NCBI GenBank assembly: GCA_951800675.1
Contig: CATOKC010000002.1
Location: 5,368-69,367, forward strand
DNA: 64,000 bases
Origin: an uncultured Oscillibacter sp.
GTDB taxonomy: Bacteria > Bacillota_A > Clostridia > Oscillospirales > Oscillospiraceae
Reading direction: 5' to 3'
This document shows positions 17,510-25,693 of the stretch, piece after piece. Numbering within the stretch: the stretch's first letter is position 1; each line of letters begins with the position of its first letter. Under the pieces are notes generated by a model that did not search any database, was not told the origin of the DNA, and saw only the letters and a program-made list of their open reading frames with translations. Made by a program: the position numbers and the translations under genes.

Positions 17510-17683
17510 TTACTCCTCGGGGACGATGGCGCCGTTGGGGCAGGTGTCGCTGCAAGAACCGCAGTCCAGGCAGGCGGCAGCGTCGATGACGTAGGAATCA
17601 TCGCCCTGGCTGATGGCGCCGGCGGGGCAGGCGTCCGAGCAGGCGCCGCAGCTCACACAGGCAGAAGTGATCTTATAGGCCAT
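17510..17683 (-). CDS. 2[4Fe-4S] ferredoxin
   Basis: A 57-aa clostridial-type ferredoxin. Two cluster motifs are visible: CVSCGACSDACPAGAI and CLDCGSCSDTCPNGAI, each C-x2-C-x2-C-x3-C-P. It carries low-potential electrons for anaerobic metabolism such as pyruvate:ferredoxin oxidoreductase and hydrogenase. The ATG at 17683 follows GGAGGTG. It is a single-gene unit. A longer upstream reading lacks a ribosome-binding site. Confidence 0.96.
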   Translation of the reverse strand: MAYKITSACVSCGACSDACPAGAISQGDDSYVIDAAACLDCGSCSDTCPNGAIVPEE

Positions 17684-17804
17684 GGGTTGCACCTCCATTA
17701 GAATTGTATTCCCATTGTAGCATACTCTCGAAAAAAAGCAAGAGCTTTGTGAAACCCCTGACGGAAAAATTTTACTTCCCCCGTTCACACTTTGTTTTCA
17801 CAAA

Positions 17805-17889
17805 CGTCAAAGAACGTCAAAGATTTCCTCTTGACATTTCTCCGGCAGATGGTATACTAACATCATCCAAAACATCAAAGATAGTCAAA
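17805..17889 (+). promoter_or_regulatory. ctsR promoter flanked by two CtsR operators
   Basis: TTGACA (17831-17836) and TATACT (17853-17858) are 16 bases apart. A CtsR box at 17805-17821 reads GTCAAA-GAAC-GTCAAA, and a second at 17873-17889 reads ATCAAA-GATA-GTCAAA, both matching the tandem heptad consensus with 4-base spacing. One sits just upstream of the -35 and the other over the start point, predicting strong autorepression relieved by heat or proteotoxic stress. Confidence 0.9.
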
Positions 17890-17910
17890 GTCAAACAAGG
17901 AGGCGTACCC

Positions 17911-18363
17911 ATGGGGATTTCCGATTTAATTGCCGGCTTCCTTCAAGAATGTTTGGACGAGACGGGAGACGGCGTGCTGGAGGTCCAGCGGGGCGAGCTG
18001 GCCCAGCGGTTCAACTGCGTGCCCAGTCAGATCAACTACGTCATGTCCACCCGCTTCTCCCCCGAGCGGGGCTATATCGTGGAGAGCCGCCGGGGCGGCA
18101 ACGGGTATATCCGCATCACCCGGGTCCAGGTGGACCGGGAGACCCTTTTGATGCACGTCATCAACTCCCTGGGGGAGCGGGTGGACCTGCCCTCCGCCCG
18201 GGCCATCCTGGGGAACCTGGCGGAGGCCGGGGCCCTGCCGGAGGGCCTGGCCCGGACGCTGCTGGCCGCCGTGGGAGACAAGGCCCTGGGGGCCGTCCCC
18301 CGGGACCTCCGGGACCAGGTCCGGGCGGACGTTTTGAAAAACGTCCTGATTCTCCAGGTCTAG
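17911..18363 (+). CDS. ctsR: Transcriptional repressor CtsR
   Basis: A 150-aa heat-shock repressor of clp genes. The N-terminal winged HTH includes LAQRFNCVPSQINYVMSTRF and the glycine-rich wing ESRRGGNGYIRI. The C-terminal helical dimer domain follows. The start is MGISDLIAGFLQ at 17911, with AAGGAGG at good spacing; earlier in-frame codons run through the operators. First gene of ctsR-mcsA-clpC. Confidence 0.97.
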   Translation: MGISDLIAGFLQECLDETGDGVLEVQRGELAQRFNCVPSQINYVMSTRFSPERGYIVESRRGGNGYIRITRVQVDRETLLMHVINSLGERVDLPSARAILGNLAEAGALPEGLARTLLAAVGDKALGAVPRDLRDQVRADVLKNVLILQV

Positions 18364-18437
18364 CGGGGCATACGCCGGAGCGGCCCCACCTTTCCATCCG
18401 TCACCAAAACATTTTCCGTATACAGGAGGTTTTTATT

Positions 18438-18905
18438 ATGAAATGCGAAAATTGTGGCAAGAATGAAGTCACCTTTGTTTACCAGAGCAACGTCAACGGC
18501 CAGGTTACCGAGAAGCACCTGTGCGCCGAATGCGCCGAACGGCTGGGCTACACCCAGCGCCTGGCCGCCCAGAGCCAGCGGATGATGCGGGGCCTCTTCG
18601 GCGGCGGCCTGTTCGACGACTTCTTCACCCCCGTCCCCTCCCTGCTGAGCCGGATGAACCGTATGCTGGAGGACCCCTTTGACGACTTCTTCGCCGACAT
18701 GCCCGCCCTGGGTGCCCCGGCGGAGGCGAAGCCGGAGGCCCCCAAGGCCCAGGAGACCCTGCTGGAGCAGGAGGAGCAAAACGAGATCTCCAAAAAGCGG
18801 CAGCTCAACGCCCTGCGGATGGAGATGCAAAAGGCCGTCCAGGAGGAGAACTTCGAGCGGGCGGCGGAGCTCCGGGACCAGATTCACAGCCTGGAACAGA
18901 ACTGA
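18438..18905 (+). CDS. mcsA: McsA-like zinc-finger/UVR protein
   Basis: A 155-aa protein with McsA architecture. An N-terminal zinc finger pair (CENCGKNEVTFVY, then CAECAERLG) leads to a flexible Phe/Met-rich middle and a C-terminal UVR motif (EENFERAAELRDQIHSLE). In Bacillus, McsA activates the arginine kinase McsB and modulates CtsR and ClpC. Here no mcsB follows; clpC begins 34 bases downstream. McsA may therefore act directly on CtsR or ClpC. AGGAGG precedes ATG. Confidence 0.92.
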   Translation: MKCENCGKNEVTFVYQSNVNGQVTEKHLCAECAERLGYTQRLAAQSQRMMRGLFGGGLFDDFFTPVPSLLSRMNRMLEDPFDDFFADMPALGAPAEAKPEAPKAQETLLEQEEQNEISKKRQLNALRMEMQKAVQEENFERAAELRDQIHSLEQN

Positions 18906-18939
18906 ACCACCCGACTGCACGAAAGGAAGTGTCTTGCAC

Positions 18940-21423
18940 ATGAATGAGAAAAAATTCAGCCCCGGCGCGGAGGAGTCCCTCCGCCTCAGCCAGGAGGCCG
19001 CGGGAGAGCTGGGCCACGGCTACGTCGGCACGGAGCACCTGCTCCTAGGGCTCATCCGGGAGGACCAGGGCACCGCCCACGACGTCCTCCTGGAATCCGG
19101 GCTCACCGACGACATGATCGTCCAAATCATCAAGCGCAGCGTGGGAGCGGGCCTCCCCGGCGGGAACCCCGCCCAGGGCCTGACCCCCCGGGCCCGCCGG
19201 GTGGTGGAGATTGCCGTGGAGGACGCCGTCCGGGGCGGCAGCCTCTATGTGGGCACGGAGCACCTGCTGGCGGGTCTCCTCCGGGAGGGGAACAACATGG
19301 CGGTCCGCATTCTCCGCACCGCGGGGGTGGACGCCCGGCCCCTCTACGCCGCCCTGATGCAGAAGCTGAACCAGCGGCCCCAGAGCCGCCAGCCCGCCGC
19401 CCCCCGGGACGACCGGGGCCCCTCCTCCGGCGGCGGGGCCGGCGGGAGCGGGGGGAAGACCCTCCGGGAGTTCACCCGGGACCTGACCGCCGACGCCCGC
19501 GGCGGCAAGCTGGACCCGGTGGTAGGCCGGGATGACGAAATCCAGCGGGTGATCCAGATTCTCTCCCGCCGGACCAAGAACAACCCCTGCCTCATCGGGG
19601 AGCCCGGCGTGGGCAAAACCGCCATCGCCGAGGGCCTGGCCCGGAAAATTGTGCTGGGGGACGTACCCGAGGACTTGCTGGATAAGCGCATTCTCTCCCT
19701 GGACCTCTCCGGCATGGTGGCGGGGACCAAGTACCGGGGCGAGTTTGAGGAGCGCATCAAAAAGGCTCTGGACGAGGTGAAGAAGTCCGGGGACGTGATC
19801 CTCTTCATCGACGAGCTCCATACCATCGTGGGGGCGGGCTCCGCCGAGGGGGCCGTGGACGCGGCCAACATCATCAAGCCCGCCCTGGGCCGGGGAGAAA
19901 TCCGGGTCATTGGGGCCACCACCCTGAACGAGTACCGGAAGTATATCGAGAAGGACGCCGCCCTGGAGCGCCGCTTCCAGCCCGTCCAGGTGGGCGAGCC
20001 CAGCCAGGAGGCCAGCCTGGAGATCTTAAAGGGCCTCCGGGAGAAGTACGAGCAGCACCACAAGCTCCAGCTCACCGACGAGGCCCTGGAGGCCGCCGTC
20101 TCCCTCTCCGCCCGGTATATCTCCGACCGCTTCCTGCCTGACAAGGCCATCGACCTGATGGACGAGGCCGCGTCCCGGGTCCGCATGGAGGAGGAGGAAA
20201 TTTCCCCGGAGCTGAAATCCCTGGAGGAGAAAATCGCCGCCCTGGCCAAGGACAAGGAGGCCGCCATCCAGCGCCAGGACTATGAGACCGCCGCCCAGCT
20301 CCGGGACATTGAGAGCAACTACCGGGATCAGGTGGAGCAGGAGCGGGAGAAGCGGCGCTCCAGCCCCCGGCAGCACCGCCCCGTCACGGCGGAGGACATC
20401 GCCGCCGTGGTGGCGGGCTGGACGGGCATCCCCGTCACCCGCCTGACGGAGGACGAGGGCAGCCGCCTTCTTCGGATGGAGGAGATCCTCCACAAGCGGG
20501 TGGTGGGCCAGGACGAGGCCGTCCAGGCCGTGGCCCGGGCCATCCGCCGGGGCCGGGTGGGGCTGAAGGACCCCAAGCGCCCCACAGGCTCCTTCCTGTT
20601 CCTGGGCCCCACGGGCGTGGGCAAGACGGAGCTGTGCAAATCCCTGGCGGAGGCCATGTTCGGCGACGAGAGCGCCATCATCCGCATCGACATGTCGGAG
20701 TATATGGAGCGCCACACCGTCTCCCGCCTCATCGGCTCCCCCCCGGGCTACGTTGGCCATGAGGAGGGCGGCCAGCTCACCGAGCGGGTCCGCCGGAAGC
20801 CCTATTCCGTGGTCCTCTTCGACGAGATTGAGAAGGCCCACGAGGACGTGTGGAACATCCTCCTCCAGATCCTGGACGACGGCCGCATCACCGACTCCCA
20901 GGGCCGGACGGTGGACTTTAAAAACGCCGTCATCGTCATGACCAGCAACATCGGGGCCAAGAGCCTCACCACCGCCGGGACCCGCCTGGGCTTCAACCAC
21001 GAGGAGACCCCCGCCGATGACGCGGAGAAGAAGTTCCTCCAGGCCAAGGAGACCGTCATGGCGGAGCTCCGCCAGACCTTCCGGCCGGAGTTTTTGAACC
21101 GCATCGACGACATCATCGTCTTTCGCGCCCTGACGGAGGCGGACATCCACGAGGTGGCCCGCCGGATGCTGGACACCGTGTCCGCCCGGATGGAGTCCAT
21201 GGGCCTGCACCTCAGCGCCTCCGACGAGGCGGTGGCGGAGCTGGTCCGGGAGGGCTACGACCCGAAATACGGCGCCCGGCCCCTGCGCCGCTGCATCCAG
21301 AGCAAGGTGGAGGACGCCGTGGCGGAGCGGATGCTGGACGGCACCCTCAAGGAGGGGGACACCGCCGCCCTCACCGTGGAGGACAGCCGTCTGCTGGTGA
21401 CCAAGGAAGAGCTTCCCGCCTGA
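18940..21423 (+). CDS. clpC: ATP-dependent Clp protease ATPase subunit ClpC
   Basis: An 827-aa AAA+ unfoldase. Two Clp-N repeats lie in residues 1-145 ([15 protein letters not shown] and [15 protein letters not shown]). The first AAA+ module has Walker [16 protein letters not shown], and the second has [16 protein letters not shown] middle UVR-type helix is seen at [14 protein letters not shown]. An LGF ClpP-docking loop is visible in TRLGFNHEE. The ATG at 18940 follows GAAAGGAAG. It unfolds substrates for ClpP and is the main output of the CtsR operon. Confidence 0.97.
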   Translation: MNEKKFSPGAEESLRLSQEAAGELGHGYVGTEHLLLGLIREDQGTAHDVLLESGLTDDMIVQIIKRSVGAGLPGGNPAQGLTPRARRVVEIAVEDAVRGGSLYVGTEHLLAGLLREGNNMAVRILRTAGVDARPLYAALMQKLNQRPQSRQPAAPRDDRGPSSGGGAGGSGGKTLREFTRDLTADARGGKLDPVVGRDDEIQRVIQILSRRTKNNPCLIGEPGVGKTAIAEGLARKIVLGDVPEDLLDKRILSLDLSGMVAGTKYRGEFEERIKKALDEVKKSGDVILFIDELHTIVGAGSAEGAVDAANIIKPALGRGEIRVIGATTLNEYRKYIEKDAALERRFQPVQVGEPSQEASLEILKGLREKYEQHHKLQLTDEALEAAVSLSARYISDRFLPDKAIDLMDEAASRVRMEEEEISPELKSLEEKIAALAKDKEAAIQRQDYETAAQLRDIESNYRDQVEQEREKRRSSPRQHRPVTAEDIAAVVAGWTGIPVTRLTEDEGSRLLRMEEILHKRVVGQDEAVQAVARAIRRGRVGLKDPKRPTGSFLFLGPTGVGKTELCKSLAEAMFGDESAIIRIDMSEYMERHTVSRLIGSPPGYVGHEEGGQLTERVRRKPYSVVLFDEIEKAHEDVWNILLQILDDGRITDSQGRTVDFKNAVIVMTSNIGAKSLTTAGTRLGFNHEETPADDAEKKFLQAKETVMAELRQTFRPEFLNRIDDIIVFRALTEADIHEVARRMLDTVSARMESMGLHLSASDEAVAELVREGYDPKYGARPLRRCIQSKVEDAVAERMLDGTLKEGDTAALTVEDSRLLVTKEELPA

Positions 21424-21432
21424 GAAAACACG

Positions 21433-21459
21433 AAGGCCCCGCCGTTCCGGCGGGGCCTT
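21433..21459. terminator. Terminator of the ctsR operon
   Basis: AAGGCCCCGCCG and CGGCGGGGCCTT pair perfectly around TTC, between the convergent clpC and ABM-like genes. Confidence 0.8.
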
Positions 21460-21468
21460 GCGCTGTCC

Positions 21469-21768
21469 TCAATACTTTTTCACAAACCGGGAGATCAGCG
21501 CCCGGCAGGTCACCATGCGGATGCAGGCGTAGAAGGCCTCCGCCTCCGCCGTGCCCTGTCCCACCGTGGTGGCGTTCTGGGCATCCTCCTCCGTCTCCCA
21601 GAGGACAAAGTCCGTCCAGGTCTCGTCCTGTACATAGTGCTCCCAGGAGAGAAAGCCCTTGGCCTTGGAAATCACCGCGTCGTGGAGCGCCTGGGTCCGC
21701 TCCATGAACGCCTCCGGGGTCACGGTCTTTTTAAGCTTGTAGGAAAAAATCCATGCCGTTTTCGCCAT
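21469..21768 (-). CDS. Hypothetical protein, dimeric alpha-beta barrel (ABM)-like
   Basis: A 99-aa protein starting MAKTAWIFSYKLKK. The pattern of a first beta strand, a helix (FMERTQALHDAVISKAKGFLS), then SWEHYVQDETWTDFVLWETEEDAQNA resembles small antibiotic-biosynthesis-monooxygenase-type folds. The match is by layout, not by catalytic residues. An AGGAGGTA box precedes the ATG. Role unknown. Confidence 0.7.
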   Translation of the reverse strand: MAKTAWIFSYKLKKTVTPEAFMERTQALHDAVISKAKGFLSWEHYVQDETWTDFVLWETEEDAQNATTVGQGTAEAEAFYACIRMVTCRALISRFVKKY

Positions 21769-21794
21769 ATGTACCTCCTTTGGTCAATCAATCA

Positions 21795-22559
21795 CTAGCC
21801 CAATGAAACGCCCCGCTCTTCCGCCAGACCTTGATATCTTTGCTTGAAGAGATTTCCCTGTTTGTTGAACTCATCTAAGCACTTCTCCTGGTTATCGTTC
21901 CAAGTTTGATCCTGGTTATCAATCGCGGAGATCGTAGAGGTTACGCTATCCAAAAGCAGCTTGGCCCCATCTTGATAGATTTTGTGAAGTTCCGCAATCT
22001 CCGGATCGTCGGAGCTGATTGCCGAGGTTTTCTCAACCAACTGCTGGCAAAGTGAAAGCGTGCGCCCGGTAAATTCAGCGTATACAGCGGCGTCGTCCGT
22101 ATAATTCTCTTCGACGACGCTGTTGTGGCTTGCCAGCACCTCGGTTTCCAGGTCGGCGATTTTGGCCATCTCCCGGATATACGCCTCCAGCGCCTCCCGT
22201 TTCGCCTCATCGTCCGAGGACGCGTCACTGCCGGAGCCGCCCCGCGCCGGTACCCCGCCGCTCGAGGTGCTTTGCGCCGCTGCCCCACCAGTGCCGATCT
22301 GGACATTCTTCTGGAGCAGGTAATAGCCCGCCACGCCCCACAGCATCGCGTCAATGATGCCCACCAGAATTAAAAGCACCGTCAAAAACACCAGCAGCGG
22401 ACTGCTCTTTTGCTTCGTATCGGGGGTCGCCGGAGGCGCCGACAACGCCGCCGTCAGAACTGCTTCCGGGACCGTCGCCGGAGGGGCCGCCGGGGCCGCC
22501 TGTTCGGGCTCCGCCTCAGCGGGAACCGCCTCTACGGAATTCGTCATTTCCTCAGCCAT
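21795..22559 (-). CDS. Hypothetical single-pass membrane protein
   Basis: A 254-aa protein. The first 48 residues are Ala/Pro/Glu-rich and probably disordered and cytoplasmic. One helix follows (LLVFLTVLLILVGIIDAMLWGVAGYYLL, residues about 55-80), then a Ser/Gly linker and a helical extracytoplasmic domain (residues about 115-254) with KREALEAYIREMAKIADLE. GGGGAG precedes ATG. No family recognised. Its promoter at 22688-22716 makes it a single-gene unit. Confidence 0.75.
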   Translation of the reverse strand: MAEEMTNSVEAVPAEAEPEQAAPAAPPATVPEAVLTAALSAPPATPDTKQKSSPLLVFLTVLLILVGIIDAMLWGVAGYYLLQKNVQIGTGGAAAQSTSSGGVPARGGSGSDASSDDEAKREALEAYIREMAKIADLETEVLASHNSVVEENYTDDAAVYAEFTGRTLSLCQQLVEKTSAISSDDPEIAELHKIYQDGAKLLLDSVTSTISAIDNQDQTWNDNQEKCLDEFNKQGNLFKQRYQGLAEERGVSLG

Positions 22560-22908
22560 AAAAGGTTCTCCCCTCTTCGCCCAACGCGGGCGTCTGTCTT
22601 TTCGATCATCTCCGGAAGCCCTCGCCTCCGCGGTCTGGCAAGGAGCCTGTCCCGGCGCGGGCCTTCCCAGACCTGATTTCCGGTATCATCATATCATAAA
22701 ATCCCCCCTCTTTCAAGAGCCTTTCCAAGGCCGGCGCGCCCCTTTCCGCAATTCCCCAGGAGGCGGGACGCGCAGAGGGCGGGCGCTGCCCCGGCCCCTA
22801 CGGCCGGACAGCGCCGAACGGGGCACGCCCTCAAACGCCGCCCTTGCCTTTTCCCGCAAAAGCGTGTAAACTGTCAGGGAATCCATTTCCCCCAAAGGAG
22901 GCCCCCTT
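22560..22908. other. Intergenic region between divergent genes 21795-22559 and lspA
   Basis: About 350 bases without a gene. It holds a leftward promoter at 22688-22716. Near lspA there is a possible rightward TTGCCT / TAAACT pair with an 18-base spacer, at about 22848-22877. The rest is GC-rich with no recognisable feature. Confidence 0.55.
22688..22716 (-). promoter_or_regulatory. Sigma-A promoter of the membrane-protein gene
   Basis: On the minus strand TTGAAA (22711-22716) and TATGAT (22688-22693) are 17 bases apart. Confidence 0.65.
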
Positions 22909-23418
22909 ATGCCCTTTACCGCCCTTTCCGCCCTGCTGGGTCTGGCCCTGCTGGCCCTGGACCAGTGGGTCAAGCGCTATATCGCCCTCACCCTTCCCCT
23001 GGGGGAGTCCCGTCCCCTCCTGCCGGGCTTTGTGGAGCTGAAAACCATCCACAATTACGGCGCGGCCTGGTCCAGCTTCTCCGGTATGCGGTGGCTGCTG
23101 GTGGTCGCCACCAGCTGCATCGTCCTGGCCCTGCTGGCCCTGCTGGTCCGGCGGATGGTCCGGCATCCCCTGGGGGTACTGGCCTGCTGTCTCATCGTCT
23201 CCGGCGGCCTGGGAAACATCCTGGACCGGGTGCGCCTGGGCTATGTGGTGGACATGTTCAACTTTCAGTTTATCGACTATCCCGTCTTTAACGTGGCGGA
23301 CATGTGCATTGTCTCCGGCTGTATCCTGGGGCTGATTTACTACCAGTGGTTCTATGAAAAATACGACAAGAGGGGGAAGTCCGATGGAAACGCTGACGCT
23401 CCGTCCAAAGGAGACTGA
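22909..23418 (+). CDS. lspA: Lipoprotein signal peptidase LspA
   Basis: A 169-aa four-helix membrane aspartyl protease that removes signal peptides from prolipoproteins. Conserved blocks are LDQWVKRYI, NYGAAWSSF, GGLGNILDRVRLGYVVDMF and FNVADMCI; the two catalytic aspartates are in the last two blocks. AAAGGAGG precedes ATG. Its 3' end overlaps the pseudouridine synthase gene by 35 bases. lspA next to rluD is a conserved Firmicutes pair. Confidence 0.96.
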   Translation: MPFTALSALLGLALLALDQWVKRYIALTLPLGESRPLLPGFVELKTIHNYGAAWSSFSGMRWLLVVATSCIVLALLALLVRRMVRHPLGVLACCLIVSGGLGNILDRVRLGYVVDMFNFQFIDYPVFNVADMCIVSGCILGLIYYQWFYEKYDKRGKSDGNADAPSKGD

Positions 23419-24310
23419 CGCCGGGAAGCGGGTGGACGCCTGGCTGGCGGGCCAGATCGAGGGTCTCACCCGCTCCGCCGCCCAGCGCCTTTTGGAGGAG
23501 GGCCAGGTCCTCCGGGAGGGGAAGCCCCTGGCGAAAAACGGCAGGCTCACTGGGGCGGAGACCCTGACGGTCTCCCTGCCGGACCCGGAGCCCATCGACG
23601 CCCAGCCCCAGAACATCCCCCTGGACGTGGTGTTTGAGGACGCCGACGTCATCGTGGTGAACAAGCCCAAGGGGCTGGTGGTCCACCCCGCCCCGGGCCA
23701 CCCCGACGGGACGCTGGTCAACGCCCTGCTGTACCACTGCGGCGGCGGCCTCTCTGGCATAGGCGGGGCCCTGCGCCCCGGCATCGTCCACCGCATCGAC
23801 CGGGACACCTCCGGCCTGATCATCGCCGCCAAGAACGATTTCGCCCACCAGGCCCTGGCCGCCCAGCTCCAGGACCACAGCCTCTCCCGGACTTACCAGT
23901 GCGTGGCCGTGGGAGGCTTCCGGGAGGACGCGGGAACGGTGGACGCCCCCATCGGGCGGCACCCGGTGGAGCGGAAGCGGATGGCCGTGGTTCCCAGTGG
24001 CCGCCCCGCCGTCACCCACTGGGAGGTGCTGGATCGTTTCCCCGGCTTTACCCACCTCCGCTGCCGCCTGGAGACCGGGCGGACCCACCAGATTCGGGTC
24101 CACCTGGCCCACCTGGGCCATCCCATTCTGGGGGACACGGTATATGGGGCGAAAAAACCCGTCCCCGGACTCCAGGGCCAGTGCCTCCACGCCGTGGGGC
24201 TGCGCTTTCTCCATCCCCGCACCGGGGAGTTGGTGGAGCTGAGCTGCCCCCTGCCGGAGGCATTCCAGCTTCAATTGGACAAGCTGTCCCGGCGGAGCGG
24301 AGTTTTTTGA
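23384..24310 (+). CDS. RluA/RluD-family pseudouridine synthase
   Basis: A 308-aa RNA-modifying enzyme. An N-terminal S4-like domain (KRVDAWLAGQ, RSAAQRLLEEGQV) is followed by the catalytic domain. The signature is HRIDRDTSGLIIAAKN with the catalytic aspartate, then GRTHQIRVHLAHLGHPILGD. This is the RluD type that modifies 23S rRNA, though exact positions cannot be read from sequence. Start ATG at 23384 has AGGGGGAAG 5 bases upstream, inside lspA. Confidence 0.95.
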   Translation: METLTLRPKETDAGKRVDAWLAGQIEGLTRSAAQRLLEEGQVLREGKPLAKNGRLTGAETLTVSLPDPEPIDAQPQNIPLDVVFEDADVIVVNKPKGLVVHPAPGHPDGTLVNALLYHCGGGLSGIGGALRPGIVHRIDRDTSGLIIAAKNDFAHQALAAQLQDHSLSRTYQCVAVGGFREDAGTVDAPIGRHPVERKRMAVVPSGRPAVTHWEVLDRFPGFTHLRCRLETGRTHQIRVHLAHLGHPILGDTVYGAKKPVPGLQGQCLHAVGLRFLHPRTGELVELSCPLPEAFQLQLDKLSRRSGVF

Positions 24311-24332
24311 TGGAGGACGCCTGGACGCCTGG

Positions 24333-24509
24333 ATGTCATGGATTCACGGTTTCCGACTCAGCCCCGCGGCCGGGGCGTTCATGACGGCGCCGCCCTCCGC
24401 CATGGAGATCATCACCCAGGCGGAAGCCCTGCCGCTTGCCTGGAACCTTCCCCTCGCGCGGGTAGAAAACCCGGAGCTTTTAAGCGATTTTCCGGCAGAT
24501 TCCTCCTGA
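24333..24509 (+). CDS. Possible small ORF or gene remnant downstream of the pseudouridine synthase
   Basis: A 58-codon open frame starts MSWIHGFRLSPAAGAFM and ends before a TGA at 24507. The composition (MEIITQAEALPLAWNLPLARVENPELL) looks protein-like, but there is no clear ribosome-binding site and the frame is also open upstream. It may be the tail of a decayed gene. Confidence 0.25.
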   Translation: MSWIHGFRLSPAAGAFMTAPPSAMEIITQAEALPLAWNLPLARVENPELLSDFPADSS

Positions 24510-24585
24510 CAACGCCGGGGCAAATCGGGGCTTTTGGCGTTGCTGGGAAAAAAGGAAAAAAAGATAGAAAAATTTTAAAAAGCTC

Positions 24586-24614
24586 TTGACAAAACCGAAA
24601 TCTTTTCGTATACT
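24586..24614 (+). promoter_or_regulatory. Promoter of the tRNA cluster
   Basis: TTGACA (24586-24591) and TATACT (24609-24614) with a 17-base spacer, 31 bases before tRNA-Val. A strong sigma-A promoter as expected for stable RNA genes. Confidence 0.85.
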
Positions 24615-24645
24615 AGGCAATGCCGTTTGACGTGGACGGTGACTT

Positions 24646-24722
24646 GGGAGCATAGCTCAGCTGGTTAGAGCATCTGCCTTACAAGCAGGGGGTCACTGGT
24701 TCGAGTCCAGTTGTTCCCACCA
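24646..24722 (+). tRNA. tRNA-Val (anticodon TAC)
   Basis: The acceptor arms GGGAGCA and TGTTCCC pair. The anticodon loop is CTTACAA with anticodon TAC. TTCGAGT marks the T loop, and the 3' CCA is encoded. First of the cluster. Confidence 0.95.
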
Positions 24723-24758
24723 GGGTTTTCTCTTGAGCCCCTTTCCACGCGAGGTTAC

Positions 24759-24835
24759 GGCCCGGTAGTTCAGTTGGTTAGAACGCTAGCCTGTCACGCT
24801 AGAGGTCGACGGTTCGAGCCCGTTCCGGGTCGCCA
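24759..24835 (+). tRNA. tRNA-Asp (anticodon GTC)
   Basis: The acceptor arms GGCCCGG and CCGGGTC pair with one wobble. The anticodon loop CTGTCAC carries GTC, and the T loop is TTCGAGC. The CCA end is encoded. Confidence 0.95.
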
Positions 24836-24838
24836 CTT

Positions 24839-24914
24839 GCCCAGATAGCTCAGTTGGTAGAGCAGTGGACTGAAAATCCACGTGTCGCTGGTTCGATTCC
24901 GGCTCTGGGCACCA
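24839..24914 (+). tRNA. tRNA-Phe (anticodon GAA)
   Basis: The acceptor arms GCCCAGA and TCTGGGC pair. The anticodon loop CTGAAAA carries GAA. The CCA end is encoded. Only three bases separate it from tRNA-Asp. Confidence 0.95.
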
Positions 24915-24940
24915 GCGGGCGTCACGCAGACGCCCCTTAT

Positions 24941-25016
24941 GCGGGCATAGCTCATCTGGTAGAGCGCCACCTTGCCAAGGTGGAGGTAGCGAGTTCGAGC
25001 CTCGTTGCCCGCTCCA
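24941..25016 (+). tRNA. tRNA-Gly (anticodon GCC)
   Basis: The acceptor arms GCGGGCA and TGCCCGC pair. The anticodon loop contains TTGCCAA with GCC. The CCA end is encoded. Last member of the first four-tRNA unit. Confidence 0.95.
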
Positions 25017-25021
25017 GCTCA

Positions 25022-25082
25022 GAAATTCCCACCACCGTTTTGTTTTCGGCTCTGCCGAAAACTACACTCTGGTGGGAATTTC
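25022..25082 (+). other. Nested hairpin downstream of tRNA-Gly
   Basis: The outer arms GAAATTCCCACCA and TGGTGGGAATTTC pair perfectly over 13 bases. Inside sits GTTTTCGGC-TCT-GCCGAAAAC. It is not followed by a strong T-run, so it may be a processing site or a small palindromic element rather than a simple terminator. Confidence 0.55.
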
Positions 25083-25229
25083 CTCGCTTTCAGCCGCGAT
25101 TCGCTCCGCTGGATTCACGGCTGATTTTTACGGGGGACCGTTTTACGGTAAGCCGTTGTACCTTTTATGCCCGGCGAAAAATTTTTGAATTTTTTTCAAA
25201 AAGGGGTGGACTTTTTCAGAAAGTTCGCA

Positions 25230-25235
25230 TATAAT
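25230..25235 (+). promoter_or_regulatory. -10 element of tRNA-Cys
   Basis: TATAAT at 25230-25235 with TGGACT 17 bases upstream (25207-25212) gives a promoter about 12 bases before tRNA-Cys. Confidence 0.65.
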
Positions 25236-25246
25236 ACACTATAGAT

Positions 25247-25321
25247 GGTGACATAGCCAAGTGGTAAGGCAAGGGTCTGCAAAACCCTGATTCCCCGGTT
25301 CAAATCCGGGTGTCACCTCCA
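25247..25321 (+). tRNA. tRNA-Cys (anticodon GCA)
   Basis: The acceptor arms GGTGACA and TGTCACC pair. The anticodon loop CTGCAAA carries GCA, the T loop is TTCAAAT, and CCA is encoded. It has its own promoter and a strong terminator. The lower-GC accessory patch begins immediately after it. Confidence 0.95.
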
Positions 25322-25357
25322 AAACAAAACGACGGGCTTTGCCCGTCGTTTTGTTTT
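25321..25357. terminator. Bidirectional terminator after tRNA-Cys
   Basis: AAAACAAAACGACGGGC and GCCCGTCGTTTTGTTTT pair perfectly over 17 bases around TTT. Its arms carry A and T tracts, so it can stop both the tRNA and the leftward gene at 25384. Confidence 0.92.
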
Positions 25358-25383
25358 AGAAACGCCGCTCTTTCTTCAACACT

Positions 25384-25650
25384 TTATTCTTTCCGGACAT
25401 AGTCCGGTTCCCCATTCAACAGCTTGAGCATGCCCACAACTCTGAAGGCGTGTGTCTGGAACCAGCTCTGATATTTGTACCACACATATGGTTGATTCAG
25501 CGATTTGCTGTACCAGTCCCATTCATATCGCTTCATATATACAACGTCCCTGACGTTGGTCGCTCCCGAGTAGAGGCACATTTTGTTATATGGAAGCCGC
25601 TCAAACACCGACAGGTATTCTTCCCTTCTGGGCTCCCTGCCGTCAATCAC
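25384..25650 (-). CDS. Unknown protein of the accessory patch
   Basis: At least 88 aa, rich in Tyr and Trp (YEWDWYSKSLNQPYVWYKYQSWFQ), with a protein-like character but no recognised family. The start is unclear. A very strong GGAGGGGGAGGGG box lies about 30 bases before the first in-frame NTG (GTG at 25650), and the ten codons between contain no standard start. The frame upstream reads N-R-V-F-V-K-A-V. A non-standard start or a 5' frameshift are both possible. GC is clearly lower than in flanking genes. Confidence 0.5.
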   Translation of the reverse strand: MIDGREPRREEYLSVFERLPYNKMCLYSGATNVRDVVYMKRYEWDWYSKSLNQPYVWYKYQSWFQTHAFRVVGMLKLLNGEPDYVRKE

Positions 25651-25693
25651 CGCTTTTACAAAAACTCGATTTTTGTTACCCCTCCCCCTCCGC

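Noticed and set aside
24338..24589. 83-codon frame after the pseudouridine synthase
   Set aside because: Basic low-complexity sequence with no start signals; the alternative frame at 24333-24509 looks more protein-like and was listed at low confidence.
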